Source: an uncultured Collinsella sp. (GTDB lineage: Bacteria > Actinomycetota > Coriobacteriia > Coriobacteriales > Coriobacteriaceae). Taken from it: a DNA stretch of 35,636 bases. The position numbers were made by a program, and so were the translations under genes. Where the stretch lies: contig UQKV01000020.1 in the NCBI GenBank assembly GCA_900541665.1, positions 1-35,636 on the forward strand, in the 5' to 3' direction. The notes below the pieces were generated by a model. The model was not told where the DNA came from. It searched no databases and was given only the letters and a program-made list of their open reading frames with translations. Positions 15,318 to 23,347 of this stretch are shown piece after piece; the stretch's first letter is position 1; each line of letters starts with the position of its first letter.

Positions 15318-16508
15318 GTGCAATATCGCGTTGACCCCAAAAGCGGCAACCGTATCTCGGCGTTGGGGCTGGGCTGCATGAGGTTTCCCGGTGCGCCGGG
15401 ACGCCCGGATGCGAAGACAGCCGACGCCATCATCTCCCGTGCGGTGGAGCAGGGGATTAACTACCTGGACACGGCCTATCTCTATCCCGGCAACGAGGCT
15501 TGTGTGGGTGCGTCGCTTGAGCGCCTGGGCTTGCGCGACCAGGTTTTGCTCGCAACCAAGCTGCCGCATGCTTCGTGCAAATGCGCGGAGGATTTCGACC
15601 GGTTCTTCGACGAGCAACTGCGCCGCCTGCGGACCGACCATATCGACTATTACCTCATGCACAACATTACCTCGCCCGCCCAGTGGGAACGTGTGGTGGC
15701 GTTGGGCATCGAGGACTGGATCGCGCGTCAAAAGGCGGCGGGGCGCATTCGCCAGATTGGTTTTTCGTACCACGGCAGCGCGGCGGATTTCCTGACGATG
15801 CTCGATGCATATGAGTGGGACTTTTGCCAGATCCAGTACAATTACGCTGGAGAGCGATATCAGGCGGGAACAGCGGGGCTCATGGCCGCCGCCGAGCGAG
15901 GCCTCGCGGTGTTTGTGATGGAGCCACTGCTGGGCGGGCGTTTAGCGGGCAAGCTGCCGCCACGGGCCCGCGCTGTGCTCGATAGTGCCCGTGACCCGCA
16001 TTTGCGCACTCCTGCCGCCTGGGGTCTTTCGTGGGTCTGGAATCATCCTCAGGTGACGATGCTGCTTTCGGGTATGACCGATATCGCGCAGGTGGATGAG
16101 AACGCGGTGTTGGCCGATCGGGCCCTGCCGGATTCGATGACTGCCAACCAGCTCGGCACGATCGCGCACGTGCTGGATGAGTTTGAAAAATCGAATCGCG
16201 TGCCCTGCACGGGATGCGGCTATTGCATGCCGTGCCCTAAAGGCATCAATATCCCTGGATGTTTTGCCGCCTACAACGCAAGCTATGCGCACAGCTGGTT
16301 TACGGGTCTATCGCAGTACTTTACGGCGAGCGCGGTGCGCACAAGCGAGGCCAAGCTGGTGAGCAATTGCGTCAAGTGCGGCAAATGCGCGCGCCACTGC
16401 CCACAGCATATCGATATCCCCGAGCGTCTCGATGACGTGCGCCGACGTTTCCAGCCTGGCCCCGTGACGGCAGTGCTTAAGGCCTTCGGCAAAACGCGCT
16501 CCTCGTGA
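15318..16508 (+). CDS. Aldo/keto reductase with C-terminal double 4Fe-4S domain
   Basis: A 396-aa fusion. Residues 1 to about 285 are an aldo/keto reductase barrel with the catalytic Asp and Tyr in YLDTAYLYPG, Lys in LLATKLPH and His in YYLMHNI. The rest is ferredoxin-like with CTGCGYCMPCP and CVKCGKCARHCP, each a CxxCxxCxxxCP cluster motif. Such proteins are widespread in gut anaerobes and probably pass electrons between ferredoxin or another carrier and a carbonyl substrate. The substrate is unknown. The start is a GTG with a GGGAGGGGAGGGG stretch upstream. Confidence 0.92.
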   Translation: MQYRVDPKSGNRISALGLGCMRFPGAPGRPDAKTADAIISRAVEQGINYLDTAYLYPGNEACVGASLERLGLRDQVLLATKLPHASCKCAEDFDRFFDEQLRRLRTDHIDYYLMHNITSPAQWERVVALGIEDWIARQKAAGRIRQIGFSYHGSAADFLTMLDAYEWDFCQIQYNYAGERYQAGTAGLMAAAERGLAVFVMEPLLGGRLAGKLPPRARAVLDSARDPHLRTPAAWGLSWVWNHPQVTMLLSGMTDIAQVDENAVLADRALPDSMTANQLGTIAHVLDEFEKSNRVPCTGCGYCMPCPKGINIPGCFAAYNASYAHSWFTGLSQYFTASAVRTSEAKLVSNCVKCGKCARHCPQHIDIPERLDDVRRRFQPGPVTAVLKAFGKTRSS

Positions 16509-16509
16509 C

Positions 16510-16594
16510 CCTTTTATAACTTGCGTTGGAATAGTTCCTGCTTGCGGCAGAATAGGGCTTAAACAGGGACTATTCCACCGCAACTGAAGGGGGC
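16510..16594. repeat. Palindromic repeat, copy A
   Basis: The arms TTGCGTTGGAATAGTTCCTG (16522-16541) and CAGGGACTATTCCACCGCAA (16565-16584) pair with one mismatch and one wobble around a 23-nt loop. It shares CCCTTTTATAACTTGCG on the left and CACCGCAACTGA on the right with copy B (17651-17738), while the inner part of the stem differs. The left CCC lies opposite the G-rich ribosome binding site of the next gene. No T tract follows on either strand. Confidence 0.85.
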
Positions 16595-16598
16595 TGTC

Positions 16599-17618
16599 GT
16601 GGGCCATCGGGATTCATGGGATGATTCGCGTGAGGTTCGTTGGGGCATTTTGGGCGCTGGGCACATTTCTCATCGATTTGCATCGTCGCTCAAGAAGGTC
16701 GACGGGGCACGGCTGGTGGCTGCGGCTGGTCGCACTCCTGCACATGTCGAGGAATTTTGCCGAGCGTTTTCGATCGATGCTGCGCATGGCCATGCCTCGG
16801 CCGACGATAACGGCGATGCGGCTTATGACGCGCTGATTGCCGACCCCGATGTCGACGCAATCTACTTGGCTCTTCCGCATGGCATGCATACGCGTTGGGC
16901 CTGTCGCGCGCTGCGCGCCGGAAAGGCCGTGCTGTGCGAAAAGCCGGCCGTTTTGAGTGAGGAAGAGGCTCTCTCGATTGCCTCCGCCTCTCGCGAGCGC
17001 GGCGTGCTGTTTATGGAGGCGATGAAGAATCGGTTTTGCCCGATGCGCACTCGCGTGAAGGACTTGCTTGCGTCGGGTGAGCTTGGCCGTATTGTCTCGA
17101 TTGAAAGCGTGCAAAAGCTCGATTACGGCGAGTCTCCTTCGGGCTATCTGCTTGATCCGTTGCAGGGCGGCTGTCTATATGACATGGGCTGCTATGCAGT
17201 CGGTTGGTTTGAGGATTTACTCGCGGGCGCTTGCGAGGTTTCGTCCTGTGAAGTTCGCTGGCGTGACGTATCGGGCGGTCGCGTCGATTGGGCCGACGAG
17301 ATCCATATGAGCGTCGGCGGTATACCCATTCATATGGTGTGCGACGGCAAAGCAACATATGAAAGCCGCTTAACGATTGCCTGTGAGCGGGGCTCGTTGG
17401 AAATCGAGCGGCTCCATCGCCCCGAGCTCGCTCATGTGAAGTATTCCGACGGTCGAGTCCTCGAAATCGATGCACCATTTGAAGTCGATGATTTTTACGG
17501 TGAGGTGTCGCATGCGGCGCAGCTCATTCAGGCGGGGAAGCTCGAAAGCCCCATCATGTCCCTAGCCGCCACACAGCGCTGTGCGCACATCATCGATGCG
17601 ATTCGCTTGAAACTTTAG
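16599..17618 (+). CDS. Gfo/Idh/MocA-family oxidoreductase
   Basis: A 339-aa NAD(P)-dependent dehydrogenase with a classical Rossmann motif (WGILGAGHISHRF near residue 15), then DAIYLALPHGMH and the CEKPAVLSEEEA motif whose Lys is active in the family. MGCYAVGWF and the C-terminal alpha/beta domain complete the fold. It resembles the dihydrodiol dehydrogenase/xylose dehydrogenase type more than the gene at 7504. The substrate is unknown. It starts at a GTG a few bases after a G-rich ribosome binding site, which forms the outer right end of repeat copy A, so translation may depend on that hairpin. Confidence 0.9.
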   Translation: MGHRDSWDDSREVRWGILGAGHISHRFASSLKKVDGARLVAAAGRTPAHVEEFCRAFSIDAAHGHASADDNGDAAYDALIADPDVDAIYLALPHGMHTRWACRALRAGKAVLCEKPAVLSEEEALSIASASRERGVLFMEAMKNRFCPMRTRVKDLLASGELGRIVSIESVQKLDYGESPSGYLLDPLQGGCLYDMGCYAVGWFEDLLAGACEVSSCEVRWRDVSGGRVDWADEIHMSVGGIPIHMVCDGKATYESRLTIACERGSLEIERLHRPELAHVKYSDGRVLEIDAPFEVDDFYGEVSHAAQLIQAGKLESPIMSLAATQRCAHIIDAIRLKL

Positions 17619-17650
17619 GGCGTGGGGCTCGGCGGACCGTGCCCCTGATG

Positions 17651-17738
17651 CCCCTTTTATAACTTGCGGTGGAATACGGTCTGTTTGCGCCAAAATAAGG
17701 CACCAATAGACCGTATTTCACCGCAACTGATGAGGGGG
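17651..17738. repeat. Palindromic repeat, copy B
   Basis: The arms TTGCGGTGGAATACGGTCT (17664-17682) and AGACCGTATTTCACCGCAA (17708-17726) pair over 19 positions with one wobble. The outer CCCCTTTTAT lies opposite GATGAGGGGG, which contains the ribosome binding site of the endonuclease IV gene. The outer stem is shared with copy A but the inner stem has a different, still fully paired sequence. No T tract follows on either strand. Confidence 0.87.
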
Positions 17739-17746
17739 AGTTGGAG

Positions 17747-18613
17747 ATGCTGACGATCGGGTGTCATCTTTCGACGACGAAGGGCTATCGGGCAATGGGG
17801 GAGACGGCGTTGTCCATTGGCGCCAATACCTTTGCATTCTTTACGCGCAACCCGCGCGGTGGCAAGGCAAAAGACCTTGACATGGATGACGTGGCGGCTC
17901 TGTGCGAGCTTATGGTGCAAAACGACTTTGGACCGCTGGTGGCGCATGCCCCGTATACCTATAACCCCTGCTCCGCTAAGGAGCGGGCGCGCGAGTTTGC
18001 CTCGGAGGCTATGGCGGAAGATTTGCAGCGTCTGGAAGCGCTGCCCGGCAACTACTACAACTTCCATCCTGGCGCGCATGTGGGACAGGGGGCAGACGCC
18101 GGCATTCAGATGATTGTCGACACGCTGTGCCAGGTGATGTTTGAGGGGCAGCAGACGACGGTATTACTCGAGACCATGGCGGGCAAGGGCACCGAGGTGG
18201 GTCGTAGCTTTGAGGAACTGGCGCTCATCATTGAGGGTGTTGCCGGCAAGCGCCCCGAGCTGTCGGCCAAGCTGGGCGTTTGTTTGGATACCTGCCATGT
18301 GAGCGATGCCGGCTACGACATCATCCATGATCTGGACGGCGTACTCGACGAGTTCGATCGTGTGGTGGGTATCGAGCGCCTGCGCGCCGTGCATATCAAT
18401 GACTCCAAGAACCCTTGTGGCGCCCATAAAGATCGTCACGAGTGCATCGGCAAGGGATATCTTGGCAGCGAGGAATTTGGTGGCGGTATGCAGGTTATGC
18501 AGAATATTGTATCGAATGGCCGTTTGCGTTCGCTGCCGTTTATTTTGGAGACTCCGAACGAACTTGCAGGTTATGCAGCTGAAATTAGACTATTAAGGTC
18601 ATTGCAGCAGTAA
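17747..18613 (+). CDS. nfo: Endonuclease IV (AP endonuclease family 2)
   Basis: A 288-aa TIM-barrel trinuclear zinc enzyme that cuts DNA 5' of abasic sites in base excision repair. Metal-site motifs in order: GCHLSTTKGY, LVAHAPYTYN, NFHPGAHVG, TVLLETMAGKGTE, GVCLDTCHVSDAGYD, AVHINDSKNPCGAHKDRHECIGKG and FILETPNE. These match family signatures 1 to 3. ATG at 17747 is chosen because GAGGGGGAG lies 6 nt upstream; a TTG at 17741 would directly abut that site. The site itself forms the end of repeat copy B. Confidence 0.95.
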   Translation: MLTIGCHLSTTKGYRAMGETALSIGANTFAFFTRNPRGGKAKDLDMDDVAALCELMVQNDFGPLVAHAPYTYNPCSAKERAREFASEAMAEDLQRLEALPGNYYNFHPGAHVGQGADAGIQMIVDTLCQVMFEGQQTTVLLETMAGKGTEVGRSFEELALIIEGVAGKRPELSAKLGVCLDTCHVSDAGYDIIHDLDGVLDEFDRVVGIERLRAVHINDSKNPCGAHKDRHECIGKGYLGSEEFGGGMQVMQNIVSNGRLRSLPFILETPNELAGYAAEIRLLRSLQQ

Positions 18614-18674
18614 TGACTGTCACAAAGTAGAGTATTCCATTCACGTTATGGGTTTGTTTCAATCAGTTTTCTCA

Positions 18675-18703
18675 TTGCAGATTCGTAATTCCGGGTGCAT
18701 AAT
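18675..18703 (+). promoter_or_regulatory. Promoter of the amino-acid ABC importer operon
   Basis: TTGCAG (18675-18680), a 17-nt spacer and CATAAT (18698-18703). A GACCTC / GAGGTC dyad (18721-18726 and 18737-18742) lies just before the GGAAGGAG ribosome binding site and could be an operator or a small mRNA hairpin. Confidence 0.65.
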
Positions 18704-18760
18704 AGCCAACAGTTTTTGCAGACCTCTGAATCAAACGAGGTCACCGGAAGGAGACTGATT

Positions 18761-19621
18761 ATGAAGCTGAAGAAGCTTGGCGCATTTGCCGCCACGGGTG
18801 CTATGGCGCTCGCCCTTGCTCTGACGGGCTGCGGCTCGTCCAACGCCACCTCTGGTTCTGATGCCGGTTCCAGCAGCTCTGACGACGCTAAGGTCGAGAA
18901 GGTCGATGGCTCCAAGGAGTACGCGCTCGTCAAGGACGGCACGCTGACCGTCGGCACCTCTGCCGAGTACGCGCCGTTTGAGTACAAGGATGACAACGGC
19001 GATTATCAGGGCTTTGACCTTGAGCTCATCAAGGCTATCGGCGACAAGCTGGGCCTGGATGTCGAGTATGTCAACAATGACTTCGACACGCTGGTTCCGG
19101 GCGTCGCTTCGGGCGCCAAGTATGACGTTTCCATCGCGGCCATCACCGACACGCCCGAGCGTGAAAAGGAAGTCACTTTCTCCGATTCCTACTACATGGA
19201 CGATCAGGCTATCGTGACCAAGGTCGATAACACCGACATCACGGCCGACAACTACAGCGAGAAGCTCAACAACGCCGACGCTACCATCATCGTCCAGTCT
19301 GGCTCGACCGCCGAGGCCTTTGCCCAGGAGAACTTCCCCAAGGCCAAGATCGTCCCCTACAAGGACGCTACCGAGTGCTTCAGCGCCCTGCAGTCCGATA
19401 AGGGCGACGCCGTAGTCACCAACCGCTCCGTCGCCAGCCAGCTGACCGCCGAGCAGTTCAACACCTGCCAGACCATCAAGCAGATCAGCACCGGCGAGGA
19501 GTACGCCATTGCCATCAACCAGGGCAACACCAAGCTCAAGGACGACATCAACCAGGCCATCAAGGACCTGACTGATGACGGTACCGTCGACGCCCTCATG
19601 GCTAAGTACAACATCAAGTAA
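18761..19621 (+). CDS. Amino-acid ABC transporter substrate-binding lipoprotein
   Basis: A 286-aa family 3 (polar amino acid) solute-binding protein. The lipoprotein signal ends in LTGC with Cys24 as the lipid anchor, followed by a Ser/Asp-rich linker and then GTLTVGTSAEYAPFEYKDDNGDYQGFDLELIKAIGDK, seen here in parts, which is the family signature. DVSIAAITDTPEREKEVTFSDSYY is also typical. It would capture an amino acid outside the membrane and hand it to the permease encoded next. The ligand (polar or charged) cannot be fixed. A hairpin follows, so this gene is probably expressed above the level of the two next ones. Confidence 0.94.
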   Translation: MKLKKLGAFAATGAMALALALTGCGSSNATSGSDAGSSSSDDAKVEKVDGSKEYALVKDGTLTVGTSAEYAPFEYKDDNGDYQGFDLELIKAIGDKLGLDVEYVNNDFDTLVPGVASGAKYDVSIAAITDTPEREKEVTFSDSYYMDDQAIVTKVDNTDITADNYSEKLNNADATIIVQSGSTAEAFAQENFPKAKIVPYKDATECFSALQSDKGDAVVTNRSVASQLTAEQFNTCQTIKQISTGEEYAIAINQGNTKLKDDINQAIKDLTDDGTVDALMAKYNIK

Positions 19622-19643
19622 AATAGCTACTTGATTGCGCGCG

Positions 19644-19675
19644 GGCCCTTTCCGTTTTGGCGGAGAGGGCCTTTG
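19644..19675 (+). terminator. Attenuating hairpin between binding protein and permease genes
   Basis: GGCCCTTTCCG and CGGAGAGGGCC form an 11-bp stem (two T-G wobbles) with a 6-nt loop and a short TTT. It lies inside the operon, so it probably acts as a partial terminator or a 3' stabiliser of the binding-protein mRNA. Confidence 0.6.
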
Positions 19676-19739
19676 CGCTTCTCTTGACGGAGAGCTTTTC
19701 CGTCTCGTTTTGCCGGCAACTTCTACGATAGGAGCCACC

Positions 19740-21101
19740 TTGTCTCGACTGAACAAAGGGGCCGCGGAGCAGCGTTTTCCACTGCCCTCGATGCTCCAAA
19801 AGCTGGCCTGTGCCCTGGCTGTGGCGCTCGCCCTGGTATGCGCGGGGGCCTGCGTGCCCACGACCGCCCAGGCGCTTGAGACCGCAAAGATTACCGCCCG
19901 ACCCAATACCGGTTCGGGTAGCGATGTGGTCGGCGGCACCGAGACGCGCATCACTTGGGAAGTTCAGGCCGATGCCGACGAGGAGCTGAGCGGTCTTTCG
20001 CTGACGTTTGTCGACGGCACGACGTTTGGTACCGATGATACGCGCCTGACGATGCTCTCGGGCGATGACCTTATGGACCGTACGCCCATGAAGCCCACGT
20101 GCAAGGCTGACGGCCAGACGCTCAAGATTGACTTTGGCGAGACGGCGCCTGCCGGCGGTTTTTTCCGTGTCGAGGTTTACGGTGTGACGTTTCCCGTCGA
20201 GGGCGGCGATGAGGCCTTTAGCGGCACCTATACGCTCGCCGACGGTTCGACCAAGAAGATTTCCAAGATTCCTCCCGTCGAGATTAAGGGCGTGACGGCA
20301 TTCGATAACTTCCTGGCCGACCTTAAGGAGCAGCCGTGGGTCGAGGCCTGGAACTCCAATATGTTCCTGCGCCTGTTCTTAAACCCGGTCATTTTGGTCC
20401 AAAGCCTGCCGATCGTCTTTAAGGGCTTCCTCATGTCGCTCTCGATCGTGCTCGTGGCGTTTCCGCTGGCAATCCCCTTTGGCTTTGCCTTGTCGCTCAT
20501 GCGCATCTCCAAGTCGCGCATCCTGCGTTGCCTTGCCGGCATCTATGTGAATATCATTCGCGGTACGCCGGCGTTCCTGCAGATCTATATCGCGTTCTTC
20601 GGTCTGCCGTTGGCCGGCGTCAAGGTGGACGACTATGTCTTGGGCGTCATCGTCATGGCCATGAACTCGTCTGCGTACCTGTGCGAGATCTTCCGTGCCG
20701 GTATTCAATCGATCCCCAAGGGCCAAAACGAGGCTGCTCGCTCTCTGGGCATGAATGCCTTCCAGACGCTGCTCTACGTTATGATTCCGCAGACGTTCCG
20801 CAATGTTTTGCCTACGCTGACCAGCGAGTTTATCTTGCTTTACAAGGATACGTCGCTGCTTGCCGCCGTGGGTGTGGTCGAGATCGTCATGAACGCCCGT
20901 ACCATCGTGGCCACGACGGGCTCCATTACACCGTACGTGGTTGCCGCCCTGTTCTATCTGGTCATCACCCTGCCGCTTGCGCGCTTGGTGAGCGGTCTTG
21001 AGGCGAGACTGCTGGGTACGGCCGAAACCAAAAAGAAGCGTCCCGCCAAGAGCGCCGGGCAGGTTGTCGCGACGCCTGCCGATCACATCGCCGGTCTGTA
21101 A
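19740..21101 (+). CDS. Amino-acid ABC transporter permease with exported N-terminal domain
   Basis: A 453-aa fusion. After a signal-peptide-like segment (about residues 18-45, ending TTAQA) comes an extracytoplasmic beta-rich domain of about 150 residues. From about residue 205 it is a His/Glu-type permease with five membrane segments, NIIRGTPAFLQIYIAFFG, and the ATPase-contacting EAA loop (EAARSLGMNAFQTLLYVMIPQ spans it). Ordinary permeases of this family have about 220-250 aa and an external N-terminus, so the added domain would sit outside. The start is a TTG with ATAGGAG upstream; no ATG fits. The domain may help dock the binding protein; this is inference. Confidence 0.9.
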   Translation: MSRLNKGAAEQRFPLPSMLQKLACALAVALALVCAGACVPTTAQALETAKITARPNTGSGSDVVGGTETRITWEVQADADEELSGLSLTFVDGTTFGTDDTRLTMLSGDDLMDRTPMKPTCKADGQTLKIDFGETAPAGGFFRVEVYGVTFPVEGGDEAFSGTYTLADGSTKKISKIPPVEIKGVTAFDNFLADLKEQPWVEAWNSNMFLRLFLNPVILVQSLPIVFKGFLMSLSIVLVAFPLAIPFGFALSLMRISKSRILRCLAGIYVNIIRGTPAFLQIYIAFFGLPLAGVKVDDYVLGVIVMAMNSSAYLCEIFRAGIQSIPKGQNEAARSLGMNAFQTLLYVMIPQTFRNVLPTLTSEFILLYKDTSLLAAVGVVEIVMNARTIVATTGSITPYVVAALFYLVITLPLARLVSGLEARLLGTAETKKKRPAKSAGQVVATPADHIAGL

Positions 21102-21113
21102 GGAGGTCCTATC

Positions 21114-21866
21114 ATGAGCGAAACCAATAACTCGAACGAGGTCGTCGTCAGCATCAAGAACCTCCAGAAGGCCTTTGGCGATAACGTGGTCCTGCGCGAT
21201 ATCGATCTGGATGTGCACAAGGGCGAGGTCGTCGTAGTCCTGGGTCCTTCGGGCTCGGGCAAGTCGACGATGCTTCGCTGCATCAATCGTCTGGAGCATC
21301 CCACGAGCGGCTCGATTGTCGTTGAGGGCGTGGACGTGTGCGCCAAGGGCGTCGACCTTAACAAGGTACGTACGCATCTGGGTATGGTGTTCCAGCAGTT
21401 CAATTTGTTCCCGCACCTGTCAGTCAAAAAGAACGTCATGCTCGCGCAGCAGAAGGTGCTCAAGCGCAGCAAGGAAGAGGCCGAGAAGATTGCCGTCGAG
21501 GAGCTGACCAAGGTCGGTCTTGCCGAGCGTATCGACTTTATGCCGAGCCAGCTCTCGGGCGGCCAGCAGCAGCGCGTTGCCATCGCCCGCGCCCTGTCGA
21601 TGAACCCTCACGTTATGCTCTTTGACGAGGCCACGTCGGCGCTCGATCCCGAGCTGGTTCGCGACGTTCTGGGTGTCATGCGCGACCTGGCACGCGACGG
21701 CATGACTATGATCGTCGTGACGCACGAGATGGGCTTTGCCCGCGACGTCGCCGACCGCGTCGTCTTTATGGACGGCGGCGTCATTGTGGAAGAGGGTACG
21801 CCGAGCGAGGTCTTCGACCACCCCAAGAGCGAGCGCACCAAGGCGTTCTTGGGCAATATTTCGTAG
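21114..21866 (+). CDS. Amino-acid ABC transporter ATP-binding protein
   Basis: A 250-aa GlnQ/HisP-type ATPase energising the importer. Walker A is GPSGSGKST near residue 44. The Q-loop is GMVFQQFNLFPHLSV, the signature is LSGGQQQRVAIARAL, Walker B is VMLFDEATSALDPE and the switch His lies in VVTHEMGFA. AAGGAGG precedes the ATG by 7 nt, and the gene starts 12 nt after the permease stop. A strong terminator ends the operon. Confidence 0.96.
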   Translation: MSETNNSNEVVVSIKNLQKAFGDNVVLRDIDLDVHKGEVVVVLGPSGSGKSTMLRCINRLEHPTSGSIVVEGVDVCAKGVDLNKVRTHLGMVFQQFNLFPHLSVKKNVMLAQQKVLKRSKEEAEKIAVEELTKVGLAERIDFMPSQLSGGQQQRVAIARALSMNPHVMLFDEATSALDPELVRDVLGVMRDLARDGMTMIVVTHEMGFARDVADRVVFMDGGVIVEEGTPSEVFDHPKSERTKAFLGNIS

Positions 21867-21892
21867 CGGCGCGTCGAGGTTATCGATATAAC

Positions 21893-21931
21893 AAACGGGG
21901 ACCGGATGTGAATATCCGGTCCCCGTTTTTG
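21893..21931 (+). terminator. Terminator of the amino-acid ABC importer operon
   Basis: A 15-bp stem (AAACGGGGACCGGAT / ATCCGGTCCCCGTTT) with a 6-nt loop runs into T5. Confidence 0.93.
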
Positions 21932-22001
21932 TTTGGGCATGAGCGACTGTTGTTGTACGGTACTCGGCTGTCAGTTGCCTTGCGACTTTCTGATGGCTTC
22001 G

Positions 22002-22421
22002 TTAGGCCAGCTCCGCTCCCAGGGCCTTGCAGGCCGCCTCGCCCTCATCGTCGGGCGCATCGTAGCAAATGACGGAATCGACGATGTTGACGCCCGCCTC
22101 GTCGGCATCGGCCTTCCAGTTGTCCATCCACTCGCCCTCGGCCCACGAGTAGGAGCCAAAAAGGACGACCTTCTTATCGCCGAGGGTCTCCTTGACCTCG
22201 TCCCACATAGGCTGGAACTCGTCATACTCAAGCTCCTCGGAACCCATGGCGGGGCAGCCGAAGGCAATGGCGTCATAGCTGGCGGCCTTGTCTGCGGAGA
22301 AGTCGGCGCAGGAGATGACCTCTGCCTCGGCGCCGGCACCGGTTGCGCCCTCAGCGACGAAGTTTGCCATGGCCTCGGTGTTGCCTGTACCGCTCCAGTA
22401 GACGACTGCGATCTTGCTCAT
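22002..22421 (-). CDS. Short-chain flavodoxin
   Basis: A 139-aa flavodoxin, an FMN electron carrier that replaces ferredoxin under low iron. The phosphate-binding loop is WSGTGNTEAM near residue 10, and GCPAMGSEELEYDEF and GSYSWAEGEWMDNW form the flavin-contacting loops. The ATG at 22421 has AAAGGAAA upstream. The frame stays open far upstream through the DUF3793 gene, but that part is not coding here. It lies 46 nt after DUF3793 on the same strand and is probably co-transcribed. Confidence 0.94.
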   Translation of the reverse strand: MSKIAVVYWSGTGNTEAMANFVAEGATGAGAEAEVISCADFSADKAASYDAIAFGCPAMGSEELEYDEFQPMWDEVKETLGDKKVVLFGSYSWAEGEWMDNWKADADEAGVNIVDSVICYDAPDDEGEAACKALGAELA

Positions 22422-22467
22422 ATGTTTTCCTTTCGGTTGTGCGGCGTGCGGCCGCGTTTTGTATGCT

Positions 22468-23172
22468 CTATCGGGTTGCCTGGACAAGTTGTTCCAGGGT
22501 GCAGCCCTGTTGATAGATGTAGGTAAGGTATTGCGTGCATGCGCGATAGGAATCGAAGGTCGTGAGCGCCTGCTCAACGTTTGTGTATACCTTCCATGCG
22601 CCAAAGACCTTATAGTTTTCGCCGTGCTGGACGATAAACTGACGGACATCTTCGTAGGGATAGCCCAAAAAATAGCCAATTTCGTGGGGGAACTCGCACG
22701 TGCACCCCGTATCGCAGTGCCTATTCCGTGCGAGTGCGCAGACGCTGCCGTCATAGGCGCTTTCTGCGGCATTGCTGCTTGCCAGCGTGATGCGCGCGGC
22801 GAGATGCACCAGGGATGCGGGCAGGTTGTGGACATCGTAACCTTCGGCGGCAAGCGCCGTCGTGGCGCGGGGGTCGGAGAGGTATCGCATGAGGTCCGCA
22901 GGGCGGTACACATAGATGAGCGCCCCGCAGGGGCGCCAGACCAAAACGCTCATATGGATCCCGAGTGGCTGGAGCTCGCGGTTGCATTGGGCTATGACGG
23001 CGAGCAGGCGAGAGCGTCGCTCTTCGATATGGGCGGCGCCGGGTTTTCCGTTTTGGTTGGCGTAAACGCCGGGATAGGTAAAGAGCGAAGCCGGCTTGAT
23101 ACCTGCGAGCGTAGGGGAGCAGTTGCGCACGACAGCCGTTTGGTATGTCGGGATGTCAATGGTTCGAGTCAC
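22468..23172 (-). CDS. DUF3793-family protein
   Basis: A 234-aa protein. CSPTLAGIKPASLF near the start and FPHEIGYFLGYPYEDVRQFI in the middle are characteristic of DUF3793, a family of anaerobes often found next to flavodoxin and ferrous-iron uptake genes, as I recall. It is Cys-rich around CALARNRHCDTGCTCEF, which could bind metal. Function unknown; a role in iron starvation is inferred from context. The start is a GTG with AAAGGAG 4 nt upstream and a good promoter about 40 nt upstream. Confidence 0.85.
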   Translation of the reverse strand: MTRTIDIPTYQTAVVRNCSPTLAGIKPASLFTYPGVYANQNGKPGAAHIEERRSRLLAVIAQCNRELQPLGIHMSVLVWRPCGALIYVYRPADLMRYLSDPRATTALAAEGYDVHNLPASLVHLAARITLASSNAAESAYDGSVCALARNRHCDTGCTCEFPHEIGYFLGYPYEDVRQFIVQHGENYKVFGAWKVYTNVEQALTTFDSYRACTQYLTYIYQQGCTLEQLVQATR

Positions 23173-23211
23173 GATGCTCCTTTCGGGTCCTCAGTTGTTA
23201 GCCTAGGAAAA

Positions 23212-23239
23212 CTTATACACGAAAGTAAGCCTTGGTCAA
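23212..23239 (-). promoter_or_regulatory. Promoter of the DUF3793-flavodoxin operon
   Basis: On the minus strand TTGACC (23239-23234), a 16-nt spacer and TATAAG (23217-23212). Just downstream lies TTCCTAGGCTAAC, which resembles half of a DtxR/IdeR-type iron box. An AGTTT-N8-AAACT dyad (23246-23263) lies upstream of the -35. Confidence 0.6.
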
Positions 23240-23300
23240 CTAAAAAGTTTGAACAGGGAAACTAATTGACCGAACGGACATGATTTTGGGTTAAGATGGG

Positions 23301-23319
23301 GACACCCCATGGGGGTATC
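23301..23319 (+). promoter_or_regulatory. CsoR-like copper operator
   Basis: GACACCCCATGGGGGTATC is a GC-centred dyad with the ACCCC...GGGGT core seen in CsoR binding sites. It lies just after a possible -10 (TAAGAT, 23292-23297) and 29 nt before an HMA-domain gene. Assignment is by pattern; no CsoR gene is in the window. Confidence 0.55.
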
Positions 23320-23347
23320 TAGATAGGGCTACTTGAAAGGGGAACGC

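Noticed and set aside
16510..17738. Repeats A and B as a CRISPR array or as plain terminators
   Set aside because: Only two copies about 1.1 kb apart with a whole gene between them, no spacers, and no T tract after either stem.
18731..19954. 407-codon open frame antisense to the substrate-binding lipoprotein gene
   Set aside because: It spans the end of one real gene, the intra-operon hairpin and the start of the next; it is a shadow of codon bias.
22421..22913. Upstream extension of the flavodoxin reading frame
   Set aside because: The extension lies in a different frame of the DUF3793 gene and the ATG at 22421 has its own ribosome binding site and the expected flavodoxin start.
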